Origin: Sulfitobacter brevis
GTDB lineage: Bacteria > Pseudomonadota > Alphaproteobacteria > Rhodobacterales > Rhodobacteraceae
DNA: 64,000 nt
Direction: 5' to 3'
Assembly (NCBI RefSeq): GCF_900112755.1
Contig: NZ_FOMW01000015.1
Coordinates: forward strand, 20,504-84,503
Part shown: one piece after another, positions 28,007 through 36,067 of the stretch
How the letters are laid out: each line of letters opens with the position of its first letter
Numbering within the stretch: the first letter of the stretch is position 1
Translations under genes and position numbers: made by a program
Notes under the pieces: generated by a model
What the model saw: only the letters and a program-made list of their open reading frames with translations
Databases searched by the model: none
Told to the model about the DNA's origin: nothing

Positions 28007-29907
28007 TTGGATCACTCGTTGCAACCGGTCGCAGGCGTATGCTTGCGGCCGCTTCGCAAAGAGCCTTGATCATCGCTGCGGCTGTGTTTGCGACCTGGGT
28101 TGTTTATGCGAATCTTTTTACGATCTCCGACCCTCTTATTTTGGGGATCCTCTTCGTCTGCGGTATCTATTCGATCATGTTTGCCGCGATTGGAGCCACG
28201 CCAAATGCGCCTGACCGTGTGCCATTTTATGATTGGGTGATGTCCGGTTTGAGTCTGGCCTGTGGCGTTTTCTTTTTCGTAAACGCCGGAGAGATATCCG
28301 ACCGTATCAGCCTGCTCGAACCGTTTACGACGGCGCAGTTGTTTTTCGGAACTGCATTGTTGCTACTGACGCTTGAGGCAACTCGCAGAACGACTGGAAT
28401 GGGTTTAACCTGTGTTGTCCTGCTGTTTTTGATCTACAATCTTTTCGGGTCGCTTTTGCCTCCGCCATTTGGACACGGTATTAGTGAGTTTACATACCTG
28501 CTTGATATCTTGGTCTTCACCACGGACGGCGTGTTCGGTGTTCCGATCCAGGTTGTTGCCAGCTACGTGTTCCTATTCGTAATGTTTGGTACTTTCTTGT
28601 CAAAAGCGGGGGGAGGCGAGTTTTTCTTCAACCTCGCGGCCTTGCTGACTGGGCGGTCACGGGGCGGGCCTGCCAAGATAGCGGTGATTTCTTCCGGACT
28701 TTACGGCACTATGTCGGGCAGCCCGACATCGGACGTTGTGGCGACAGGCTCCATTACGATACCTGTTATGAAAAGGCTTGGGTACAGTGCGCGTTTTGCC
28801 GGCGCAGTTGAGGTAGCCGCCTCCACAGGGGGAAGCGCGATGCCCCCGATCATGGGGTCTGCCGCCTTCATACTCGCCGAATACACCGCAGTACCATACA
28901 AAGAAGTTGTTTATGCTGCGATCTTGCCCGCTTTGCTCTATTACATGGGGGTATTTACACAAGTACACCTTCGCGCTGTCCGGCATAATCTGCGTCCCTC
29001 GGACGACGAAATCCCGACTTTAAAGAGCACGTTTTCAACCGGATGGGTTTTTGTCATCCCGATCGTTGGGATCGTCTCAGCACTTATGGTTGGATATTCT
29101 CCCACATTTACGGCTGGGATAGGGGTCTTGGGGGCAGTATTCGCGGCGACACTGTTAAAAGCCACGAGGCTGACGCCTTGGCAAATCGTCGAAGGATTGG
29201 GCGAAACCACACTGCGCATCCTGCCGGTCGCCGGTGCCTGTGCCGCTGCTGGTTTGGTGATCGGTGGGCTATCGATGACGGGTCTTGGGATGAAGGCTGC
29301 GAATGTGATATTGACGATCAGTGGTGAACAACCAGTTGTCACCCTTATAATTGCTGCTGTTGTCACAATCATCTTGGGCCTTGGTATGCCAACACCGAGC
29401 GCCTACATCCTTGCGGCAGTTTTGGTTGGTCCTGCGCTCGCAAAGCTCGGTTACCCAATTCTACAAAGTCACATGTTCCTTTTGTATTATGCTGTGCTTT
29501 CGGCGCTCACCCCACCTATTGCGGTGGCAGCGCTGGCAGCTGCGGCAATTGCAGAGGAAGATCCGTTCAAGATAGCGTTTTCGGCAGTCAGGTTGGCTGC
29601 TGTCGGCTTCCTTTTGCCCTTTGCGTTCATCTGGAATCCTGGGCTGTTGATGCTGGGCGATACCACCACAAACGTTCTAGCTCTAATTGGCGGAATTCTT
29701 GCAACAGGCGCAATCGCTATCTCAATTGAAGGGACAGTGGGTATCGAGCTGCGATACTGGGAACGCATAATGTTAACTTTTGCAGCAGTTGCGGCGGTGG
29801 TGCCAATTGGCTTTGTGTCTGTCTCAGGGATGCTGATCATTATGGCATTCGGTGTGCGCTATACGGTGCTCCTGCAAAAGCGACGTGTGGTTAGCGCTAC
29901 CGGATAA
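28003..29907 (+). CDS. TRAP transporter fused permease (DctQM type, third)
   Basis: 634 aa fused Q/M subunit. M-domain signatures: YGTMSGSPTSDVVATGSITIP (about 236-256), ASTGGSAMPPIMGSAAFILAE and LGLGMPTPSAYILAAVLVGPA (about 459-479). The usual GSAVSNVxxTG motif reads GSPTSDVVATG here, a variation of possible relevance for ligand or ion binding. Forms a transporter with the receptor encoded immediately upstream. Confidence 0.9.
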   Translation: MIGSLVATGRRRMLAAASQRALIIAAAVFATWVVYANLFTISDPLILGILFVCGIYSIMFAAIGATPNAPDRVPFYDWVMSGLSLACGVFFFVNAGEISDRISLLEPFTTAQLFFGTALLLLTLEATRRTTGMGLTCVVLLFLIYNLFGSLLPPPFGHGISEFTYLLDILVFTTDGVFGVPIQVVASYVFLFVMFGTFLSKAGGGEFFFNLAALLTGRSRGGPAKIAVISSGLYGTMSGSPTSDVVATGSITIPVMKRLGYSARFAGAVEVAASTGGSAMPPIMGSAAFILAEYTAVPYKEVVYAAILPALLYYMGVFTQVHLRAVRHNLRPSDDEIPTLKSTFSTGWVFVIPIVGIVSALMVGYSPTFTAGIGVLGAVFAATLLKATRLTPWQIVEGLGETTLRILPVAGACAAAGLVIGGLSMTGLGMKAANVILTISGEQPVVTLIIAAVVTIILGLGMPTPSAYILAAVLVGPALAKLGYPILQSHMFLLYYAVLSALTPPIAVAALAAAAIAEEDPFKIAFSAVRLAAVGFLLPFAFIWNPGLLMLGDTTTNVLALIGGILATGAIAISIEGTVGIELRYWERIMLTFAAVAAVVPIGFVSVSGMLIIMAFGVRYTVLLQKRRVVSATG

Positions 29908-30062
29908 TCATGCGCTGTTTTCCCTGAAATCAACTTGGGATGCATTTGTGCGTATCCCAAGTACGCTCCATTGATCGCTCATCAAAGGATGCACCGGCCG
30001 ATGTATTTATCGGCTTTGGACCACCCGACGCGACTAAGACCTGAAACTTTTAGGAAAGTAAG

Positions 30063-30302
30063 ATGCCGGACACAAAAGCGCTCGCAGAACACAAGCCCCC
30101 TGCCTTTTGGAAGCGTTGGGCAATTAGCATGCTCGGGGTCTATCCGCCGCTCGTGGTATTGGTTTTGGCTACGCAAAGTATGTTGCAAGATGTTCCGGTT
30201 ATCGCGTCACTGTTCGTGATCGCCGTCTGTCTGACAGGGTTAACGACGGGGCTAATATTACCGTTTCTCCACCATCGTTTCCATCGTTGGTTGAACACTT
30301 AA
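30063..30302 (+). CDS. Small membrane protein, unknown function
   Basis: 79 aa with two hydrophobic segments (about 26-44 and 46-66) and a basic C-terminus HHRFHRWLNT. GGAAAG at 30053-30058 lies just before ATG 30063. It stands alone between the third TRAP system and the oxygenase operator. Size and layout match small two-helix proteins that often accompany monooxygenase or transporter genes, but no function can be assigned. Confidence 0.6.
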   Translation: MPDTKALAEHKPPAFWKRWAISMLGVYPPLVVLVLATQSMLQDVPVIASLFVIAVCLTGLTTGLILPFLHHRFHRWLNT

Positions 30303-30352
30303 CGAAAGGCGAAACCCCGCCATCTGATAGGCAATCTCGTATAGATCATGTC

Positions 30353-30380
30353 TTGACGGAAAAGCTTAGATAGCTAAAAA
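30353..30380 (+). promoter_or_regulatory. Promoter with MarR-type operator, Rieske oxygenase
   Basis: TTGACG (30353-30358) is followed at 30364 by GCTTAGATAGCTAAAA, with the palindromic core TAG-ATAG-CTA. A -10 box is not clear (TAAAAA at 30375-30380 is the nearest, 16 bp away). The arrangement, operator directly after the -35, copies that at 19169. Confidence 0.55.
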
Positions 30381-30418
30381 TATGAACGCTTCATTCATGA
30401 GGCTCCGAGGAGAATACA

Positions 30419-31699
30419 ATGCTTACATACGAGGAAAACGAACTGCTGACCCGCGTGACCGGCGATGCCCCGATGGCACAATTGATGCGTCAGCACTGGA
30501 CGCCTGTTTGTTTGCTCGAGGAAGTAGACGAACCTGACGGAAAGCCTCTTCGGGTCGAAGTACTTGGTGAAAGCTATGTGGCCTTTCGCGATACTAAGGG
30601 AAGGCTGGGGATGCTCGACGAGCTATGTCCCCACCGCAAGGCCTCTCTGGTGTATGGCCGTAACGAGGACTGTGGTCTGCGCTGCCTTTACCATGGGTGG
30701 AAGATGGATGTTGAAGGAAATGTCGTAGCAATGTCGTCCGAGCCGGAGGGTAGCCCGTTGATGGACAAGGTCAAAGCGCGATCCTACCCGGTAGAAGAAT
30801 GGGGAGGATTTGTCTGGGCCTGGCTCGGGGACAAGGACGAAATGCCAGCATTTCAGGCTCCGGCCTTTGCGCCAGACGAGAATACTCCAGTCTCAATCCT
30901 GAAAATTCGCATTCCAGCGAATTGGGCTCAGATCCACGAAGGGCAAATCGATAGTGCCCATTCTTCGTCGCTCCATTCCTCCACAATGAAGCCTGCCCGG
31001 GTAGAAAGTGCTGCTGCTGATGAAAAATCGTGGTACCGTCCGTCGACCGACAAGTCGCCCAAGATGCAGACGGAGACAACGAGCTACGGCTTTCATTACG
31101 CTGCGATCCGCAAACCCATCAAGAACGCCAAGGCGAACAACTACCTTCGGATTACGGAATTTGTCGCACCATATTATTCGCTCATTCCCCCAAATAACAA
31201 CTACAAGGTGGCAAGCGTCATTGTTCCAATCAGCGATGACGAGACGGCATTTCACTTCATAGCTTTTGGGGGGCCAAACGTTCCATCGACAGAAGAATGG
31301 CGCGCATTCAACCACGCCGTTCCAGGTGAAAACCTCGACGGGAAATGGCGGAGCAAACGAACTCTTGAGAATGATTTTCTCCAAGACCGAGAGATGATGA
31401 AGGGTGGCCATTTCACCGGTGTGCTCGGCATACCGAACGAGGATATCATCATGTGGGTGTCCATGGGCAGCCGTGTTCAACGTCATACTGACACGCTAGG
31501 CGCATCAGATTTGGCGATCGTTGAATTCCGGCGTCTTATGGTAGACGCCGCCCAGAAAGTAGCTGGTGGAGGGAAGGCAATAGGAACAGAGTCTGACGTG
31601 CCTCAGGCAGACATCGCCTCTCACGAAGGTGTGCATCCTAAGGATGTGGATTGGCGCACCCTTGTCGGCACAAAAAACTCTCTCTCAGCTGCTGAATGA
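30419..31699 (+). CDS. Rieske aromatic ring-hydroxylating oxygenase, phthalate 4,5-dioxygenase-like
   Basis: 426 aa terminal oxygenase. The Rieske 2Fe-2S site is complete: Cys70-Pro-His72, 16 residues, then Cys89-x2-His92 (CLYHGW). The catalytic domain carries the mononuclear-iron region IHEGQIDSAHSSSLHSS, with the Asp and two His of the D-x-x-H-x4-H pattern. Overall layout matches the phthalate/vanillate class of single-component (alpha-only) oxygenases, which use a reductase of the type encoded at 19265. RBS CGAGGAG (30406-30412) and its own operator precede it. Expected product: a cis-dihydrodiol of an aromatic acid. Confidence 0.9.
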   Translation: MLTYEENELLTRVTGDAPMAQLMRQHWTPVCLLEEVDEPDGKPLRVEVLGESYVAFRDTKGRLGMLDELCPHRKASLVYGRNEDCGLRCLYHGWKMDVEGNVVAMSSEPEGSPLMDKVKARSYPVEEWGGFVWAWLGDKDEMPAFQAPAFAPDENTPVSILKIRIPANWAQIHEGQIDSAHSSSLHSSTMKPARVESAAADEKSWYRPSTDKSPKMQTETTSYGFHYAAIRKPIKNAKANNYLRITEFVAPYYSLIPPNNNYKVASVIVPISDDETAFHFIAFGGPNVPSTEEWRAFNHAVPGENLDGKWRSKRTLENDFLQDREMMKGGHFTGVLGIPNEDIIMWVSMGSRVQRHTDTLGASDLAIVEFRRLMVDAAQKVAGGGKAIGTESDVPQADIASHEGVHPKDVDWRTLVGTKNSLSAAE

Positions 31700-31722
31700 A
31701 AACTGGAAAAAGCTGATGTAAC

Positions 31723-31751
31723 GCCCACTCAGTTTTTCTGAGTGGGCAGCT
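31723..31751 (+). terminator. Rho-independent terminator after the oxygenase gene
   Basis: Perfect 10-bp stem GCCCACTCAG (31723-31732) / CTGAGTGGGC (31738-31747), TTTTT loop, followed by AGCTTTT. It lies 24 bp after the oxygenase stop and closes the aromatic island. Confidence 0.8.
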
Positions 31752-31914
31752 TTTCGATATTTATAGTGGGTAACTTGGCCTCTGATTGCGTGCATCGCCG
31801 ATAGTCCTGAGAACTCAGCAAATGAAGATATATTTAACATAAGATAGATTACCGGTATTTTGTAACATTTTGATTTACATCAATAATATTTCACATATGG
31901 GCAAAAAATCTACC

Positions 31915-32241
31915 TCACCCCTGGATCAAGGCCACGGATTTGGCGCGCACCTCTGCTAGCTCCGTTGAGGTAACTTGGCCTTTTCGCTTTGCTTTTCTCA
32001 CTTTCCAATCCAGGCTTTTGACCTGATCTGCAAGTGCTGCGCTGGTCTGCGGCCCATCGATGACCACTTCGAACGGATATCCCTTCAACTTTGTCGTCAT
32101 AGGACAGCAAAGCATCAAGCCAATCTTGTTGTATTTTGCCGGACTCAAAACGAGTGCTGGACGGTGTCCGGCTTGCTCATGACCCGCTTGCGGATTGAAT
32201 TGGAGCCATACAATGTCACCGGCTTCTGGGATGTAGGCCAT
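31915..32241 (-). CDS. mazF: MazF/PemK-family endoribonuclease toxin
   Basis: 108 aa. Starts with YIPEAGDIVWLQFNPQAGHEQAGHRPALVLSP, the beta-barrel entry of MazF with the conserved G-D-I-V and R-P-A motifs, and continues CCPMTTKLKGYPFEVV with the T-x2-K-x-Y-P-F-E core. Cleaves mRNA when free of antitoxin. One base separates it from the MazE gene; both are on the minus strand, antitoxin first, as in standard mazEF operons. Appears intact. Confidence 0.92.
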   Translation of the reverse strand: MAYIPEAGDIVWLQFNPQAGHEQAGHRPALVLSPAKYNKIGLMLCCPMTTKLKGYPFEVVIDGPQTSAALADQVKSLDWKVRKAKRKGQVTSTELAEVRAKSVALIQG

Positions 32242-32242
32242 A

Positions 32243-32485
32243 TCAAAGAGCTTCTTGGCCCAATGGTCCGCCCGTTTCTATCGCTTCGTGACAGTTTTCG
32301 CTGGTAATAGTTTCCAACAAATCGTCCAACAAGAATTCTGGCGATTGATCCGGTTCGATAATGATGCGCCCATTTTCTTCACGTACATCAACGGGTGTAT
32401 CGAGCGATAGCTTCGCTGCCTGCATAATGGCTGCAGGTATCCGAACGGAGGCACTGTTACCCCACTTTTTCACAATCACGCGCAT
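32243..32485 (-). CDS. mazE: MazE-family antitoxin
   Basis: 80 aa. N-terminal AbrB-type swapped-hairpin DNA-binding domain (VKKWGNSASVRIPAAIMQAA, residues 5-24), then an acidic tail with EPDQSPEFLLDDLLETI that would wrap the toxin. Binds and neutralises MazF and represses its own promoter. The module sits between the aromatic island and a zone of IS remnants, where it could stabilise the replicon or region. Confidence 0.92.
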   Translation of the reverse strand: MRVIVKKWGNSASVRIPAAIMQAAKLSLDTPVDVREENGRIIIEPDQSPEFLLDDLLETITSENCHEAIETGGPLGQEAL

Positions 32486-32642
32486 GTCTCATCCTCAACT
32501 TGAACCCGAGACATAAGCTCAACGGGAGCATGTGTCAACATTGTTGATACCCTGAGAATCTGATGGATTGGATGCCCCTCCTGCCGGTTTATACTTGAAC
32601 CGAGGCACCCCAGAAAAGGGTGCGATTATGGGGGATAAGACT

Positions 32643-33608
32643 ATGGAAAATATACATATATTAGGCGTAGACTTGGCCAAGCGCACATTCGCGATCTGCG
32701 GGGCCGATAAGAAAAGTTATGTTGTATTTAGGCAAAAGTTGACCAGACCGCAGTTCCAGAAAACCCTCTCAAATCTGCCTCCATGCATCATTGCCATGGA
32801 AGCTTGCGGGTCCGCACACCACTGGGCTCGTGTCGCTCAAGCAGCAGGCCATGAAGTCCGACTTATCCCCGCACAATACGTCAAAGCCTTTGTCAAACGC
32901 CACAAGAATGATGCTATTGATGCAGAGGCTATAGTCGAAGCTGCTTCACGGCCTTCCATGCAAACCGTTGCGGTGAAAGACGAGAACCAGCAAGCTCAGG
33001 GGATGATTTTTCGGACGCGAGAGATGTTTGTTAAGCAACGAACCCAGCTGATCAATGCAGTCCGGGCCCACCTGACAGAATATGGAATCGTACTGCCGCA
33101 GCAACGCCGCAATGGCCGCTTGTTTGCAAAGCGCTGCCGTTCGGAATTCGACTCTGCGCCGGAAATTGTCACTTCTCTGATCGAGATATATCTCAAGCAG
33201 ATTGAGGCCGTTGATGTTGAAGTCGCCGCATTGGATATCAAAATCAAGAAAGGTGCATTGAAGAACGCTGAAGCGCGTAGATTGCAAACCATGCCGGGTG
33301 TCGGTCCAATGTCCGCCATGGCCATTCAAGCCTTCTGCCCCCTGCCCAGAACTTTCGGCGGCAAAGATCGGCTCGGGAGGATTACGAAGATGGGTCAGCG
33401 AGATGTCCGCAAATTGCTAATCATCGGCGCCATGTCTGTGATCAGCGCGTCTGAACGGAAAGGACATTGCGAAGATCCTTGGCTGGAGCGTATGCTAGCA
33501 AAGAGACCGCGTATGGTTGTTGCTGTCGCATTGGCAAACCGAATGGCCAGACGGCTTTGGGCAATGATGACCAAAGAACGTGATTACGAAATTCAGGTCG
33601 TCGCCTAA
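32643..33608 (+). CDS. IS110-family transposase with an internal deletion
   Basis: 321 aa from ATG 32643 (GGGGGA just upstream). The RuvC-like DEDD domain is intact: GVDLAKRTF (Asp10), MEACGSAHHWAR (Glu) and KNDAIDAEAI (two Asp). The C-terminal domain has MPGVGPMSAMAIQAF and then jumps to FGGKDRLGRITKMGQRDVRK. The family normally has about 20 more residues here (FRxGRDFAAWLGL.P.Q.S.GGK), including the serine nucleophile. The frame is kept, but the enzyme is probably inactive. IS110 elements lack clear terminal repeats, so element ends cannot be placed. Confidence 0.85.
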   Translation: MENIHILGVDLAKRTFAICGADKKSYVVFRQKLTRPQFQKTLSNLPPCIIAMEACGSAHHWARVAQAAGHEVRLIPAQYVKAFVKRHKNDAIDAEAIVEAASRPSMQTVAVKDENQQAQGMIFRTREMFVKQRTQLINAVRAHLTEYGIVLPQQRRNGRLFAKRCRSEFDSAPEIVTSLIEIYLKQIEAVDVEVAALDIKIKKGALKNAEARRLQTMPGVGPMSAMAIQAFCPLPRTFGGKDRLGRITKMGQRDVRKLLIIGAMSVISASERKGHCEDPWLERMLAKRPRMVVAVALANRMARRLWAMMTKERDYEIQVVA

Positions 33609-33943
33609 CAGCGCGGCCAGGATACCGGCAGGACTGAAAGGACGAAGGATAAGTTACGGAACACGACGATCAGGAGATCGGCAGCGGAAAAACCAGGATA
33701 AGATTGTGGCCCTCGAGCCCGTTAATCTGATTTGGAACCGCGTCGCGTATCTCCATAAAGGCCCGCCGTCAGTGAAACGGCACTTCTGAGGCCGGACACA
33801 TGACTGCACCTGATCTGCCCGTTCCAAGACCTTGAAATCGCTCACAGTAACCGGGGCATCCACACATATCTTATGTTAAGCTTAAATTGGTAATAGAGCG
33901 AGGTTCTCGGCCCGGGTTAGCGCCACCATCAAGACCGGACCTG
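33609..33943. other. Non-coding stretch after the IS110 transposase
   Basis: 335 bp without a believable gene. Part of it may be the 3' non-coding end of the IS110 element; the junction with older flanking DNA is not visible. Confidence 0.4.
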
Positions 33944-34045
33944 TCACGCTTTGATGTCGCCCCAAATCTTCGTTTGAGCCACCTTGCGTTTGAAAGCGAC
34001 AGGGCTTTTCCAGCCCGAGTTTAAGAGATGACGTCACCAACAATA
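33944..34045 (-). pseudogene. IS3-family transposase, C-terminal scrap
   Basis: The minus strand reads NSGWKSPVAFKRKVAQTKIW and then GDIKA-stop, the characteristic tail of IS3-type OrfB proteins (usually LGWKSP.AFE.KVAQTS.WGGTKT). Only about 30 codons remain. Confidence 0.65.
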
Positions 34046-34053
34046 AGTGAATG

Positions 34054-34380
34054 TCACCCCCGCGTATGCCAACCGTTATCAACATAATGTGCGGTTTCAT
34101 TTACAAAACTTGCCTCGTTTGACGCCAGAAAAGTGACCGCTGCCGCGACTTCTTCAGGCTCGCAGATGCGACCTTGAGTGGCGGCAAGATCGCCGTCTTC
34201 CCATTGCTGGCCGGCGGCGTTCAATTCCGCAATTTCGCGAATGCCGTGCGCGGTCTTTGCGAAAGCGGGGCAAATCGCATTACAGCGAATGCCTTGGTCT
34301 CGATATTACACGGCAATGGTGCGGGATAACTGCAAGACCGCCCCTCTGGACATGCAATACCAGTTTTGTCTGACAGTGCC
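34054..34380 (-). pseudogene. Short-chain dehydrogenase/reductase remnant
   Basis: C-terminal half of an SDR: GAVLQLSRTIAV, YRDQGIRCNAICPAFAKTA, then EPEEVAAAVTFLASNEASFV and HYVDNGW. An in-frame TAA (34306-34308) falls between IAV and YRDQ, the catalytic YxxxK reads YCMSR, and the nucleotide-binding half is missing. A dead gene fragment adjoining the IS3 scrap. Confidence 0.75.
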
Positions 34381-34514
34381 GCTCAATGGAATGGGCGAAG
34401 ATGCACAAGAAAATTAATAAGTTTGTGAGAGAGATGCTGCGATAGAATTGGGTTCTATGAAGCCTAGGCCGTGAGTCTGCGCGGAACGCCAAAACATATC
34501 CATTAGGTGTAAAG

Positions 34515-34546
34515 AAAAAGGCCCAGTCACATGACCGGGCCTTTTT
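34515..34546 (-). terminator. Rho-independent terminator of the 34563-34859 gene
   Basis: Inverted repeat AAAAAGGCCC (34515-34524) / GGGCCTTTTT (34537-34546) with a 12-base loop. On the minus strand it is a GC stem followed by T5, just after the stop of the small exported-protein gene. The A/T flanks make it bidirectional. Confidence 0.75.
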
Positions 34547-34562
34547 ATGCCATTAACAACTA

Positions 34563-34859
34563 TTAACGGCTGTCGTTGCCGGGGCCGTAGCCACCGTAGA
34601 TGTAACCTTCACCTGGCGACTGGATGCTGCTGCGGGTCGACATGGAGGCATCAACGCCAGAGTTGTCGCTGGTGTCTAAGCGCAGGTCGGCGGCACGCGA
34701 GGAGCGGTCTTCGCCGACCACGGTTTCACGGATTTCGCTGGAATATTCGATTGCGGACTTTGATGTATCCAAGCGCAGGTCGTTGTATCGCGTGGACTCA
34801 TCGGCAAAAGCTGCGGTGCTAAACAGGGCGGCGGCGGTGGTTGCAATAATCAGTTTCAT
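34563..34859 (-). CDS. Small exported protein with an internal repeat
   Basis: 98 aa: signal peptide MKLIIATTAAALFSTAAFA, then a hydrophilic mature part carrying two copies of a DLRLDTS motif (about residues 27-33 and 58-64) and ending in glycine/tyrosine-rich GEGYIYGGYGPGNDSR. Clear terminator downstream and isolated transcription unit. No known domain recognised; periplasmic or secreted. Confidence 0.75.
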   Translation of the reverse strand: MKLIIATTAAALFSTAAFADESTRYNDLRLDTSKSAIEYSSEIRETVVGEDRSSRAADLRLDTSDNSGVDASMSTRSSIQSPGEGYIYGGYGPGNDSR

Positions 34860-35616
34860 TGTAGTGTCCTAGTCATTCAATCATCAGGCACAGTCTGCTG
34901 CGCCTCGGTGTCAGGGAAAGAACGGCTCGTCGGCGCAAAAGGTTTCCGCATTGCAGCAAGTGACGCTAGGTGAAGGGGCATATCGAAGCACGGGACTGAC
35001 ACTGTGCTAAAATGTTTGTAGTTTATTAACAACATCTTACCAGACAATTTCCGCGCGCTTTACTCCGCATCACAACAAGTTCACGCTTCCGTGCTCAATA
35101 TGACTGAACGCCAAGTGCGGGTGTCAGAGAACTATTTAGACACCGGTCCCGCAGGGTTCACGCCAAGCGGAAAGTTCAAAGCAGCGGTAAAGCCGCTTGC
35201 CTGTCCGGGCGTGGGGGAACTGATATTAAGTACTGTCCCGGATTGGCTGCACAACTCCTGCACAAAGGAGAGCCGAAACCATCCGACAGCGGCGCATTAG
35301 ATAGCACCTAAGCCAAAGGCATGTGGCAACGCACATACCAGCGCAAACGCATTATGATTGGGAGGAACGAGAACCAAGCAAACCGCGCCTTCATAGCAAA
35401 ATTTGCGCACCTAATCAGTGTGGAGGAGCATAGGATGTATTTTGATGAGGTTGAATTAGACATCGAGGGATGTTGAAAATTTCGGAATGCCGTCTAGCTT
35501 GTGTGACAAGTTGACGCGAGGACAAACACACTCCTACTATTAACAAATGGGTCATAGTCTCTTACCTAGTGGATCAGCAGGTTCTTTGGTGAATTGACTT
35601 GCGGACAGGACCAACG
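34860..35616. other. Non-coding or unrecognised stretch
   Basis: 757 bp with no convincing gene. A 69-codon open frame at 35091-35300 has no RBS and no recognisable sequence. The region presumably includes promoters for the divergent genes at 34859 and 35617. Confidence 0.4.
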
Positions 35617-36048
35617 ATGCATGATCATACTACACCAAAGCTTCATCACATTGCGTATGTAAGCCTCTCTATATGGCCGTTGGGTCCGACGCTTTTGTCC
35701 GATATCCTTGAGGTTTCGCAGCGAAATAATGCGCGGGATGGGATAACCGGAATTCTCAAGTACCACGACCAGCAATTTTTTCAAATTCTTGAGGGTGAGC
35801 AGTCTGCTGTTCAACTTTGCTATGAGCGAATAGTTCGAGATCCACGCCATGTTAACGTGTCTCAAATATTGGATGATTCAATCAAGAGTAGAACATTCGC
35901 CAACTGGGCCATGTCATATGCGGGCCCCGATGAGATTGGCCCATATACCCCGACGCCACTCAAGGCCCGAGCCGATTTCAAGGGTGACGGAAAGGCCTCT
36001 AGCTGTTTGGCTTTGGAGCTTGCATATCAAATCTTCCTGAAAGCGTAA
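35617..36048 (+). CDS. BLUF-domain blue-light photoreceptor
   Basis: 143 aa, a stand-alone BLUF domain binding FAD. Key residues are visible: Tyr in HHIAYVS, Asn in SQRNNARDGITGIL, Gln in QQFFQILEGE and the Trp/Met of FANWAMSY, which form the hydrogen-bond switch around the flavin. Short BLUF proteins relay light signals by protein-protein contact. ATG 35617 with AGGA (35606-35609) is preferred over TTG 35599. The neighbouring convergent gene encodes a single-domain response regulator, but no direct link can be shown. Confidence 0.9.
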   Translation: MHDHTTPKLHHIAYVSLSIWPLGPTLLSDILEVSQRNNARDGITGILKYHDQQFFQILEGEQSAVQLCYERIVRDPRHVNVSQILDDSIKSRTFANWAMSYAGPDEIGPYTPTPLKARADFKGDGKASSCLALELAYQIFLKA

Positions 36049-36067
36049 GCCATACCTAAGATCCAAA

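Noticed and set aside
35091..35300. 69-codon open frame
   Set aside because: No RBS, no recognisable sequence, atypical composition; not supported as a gene.
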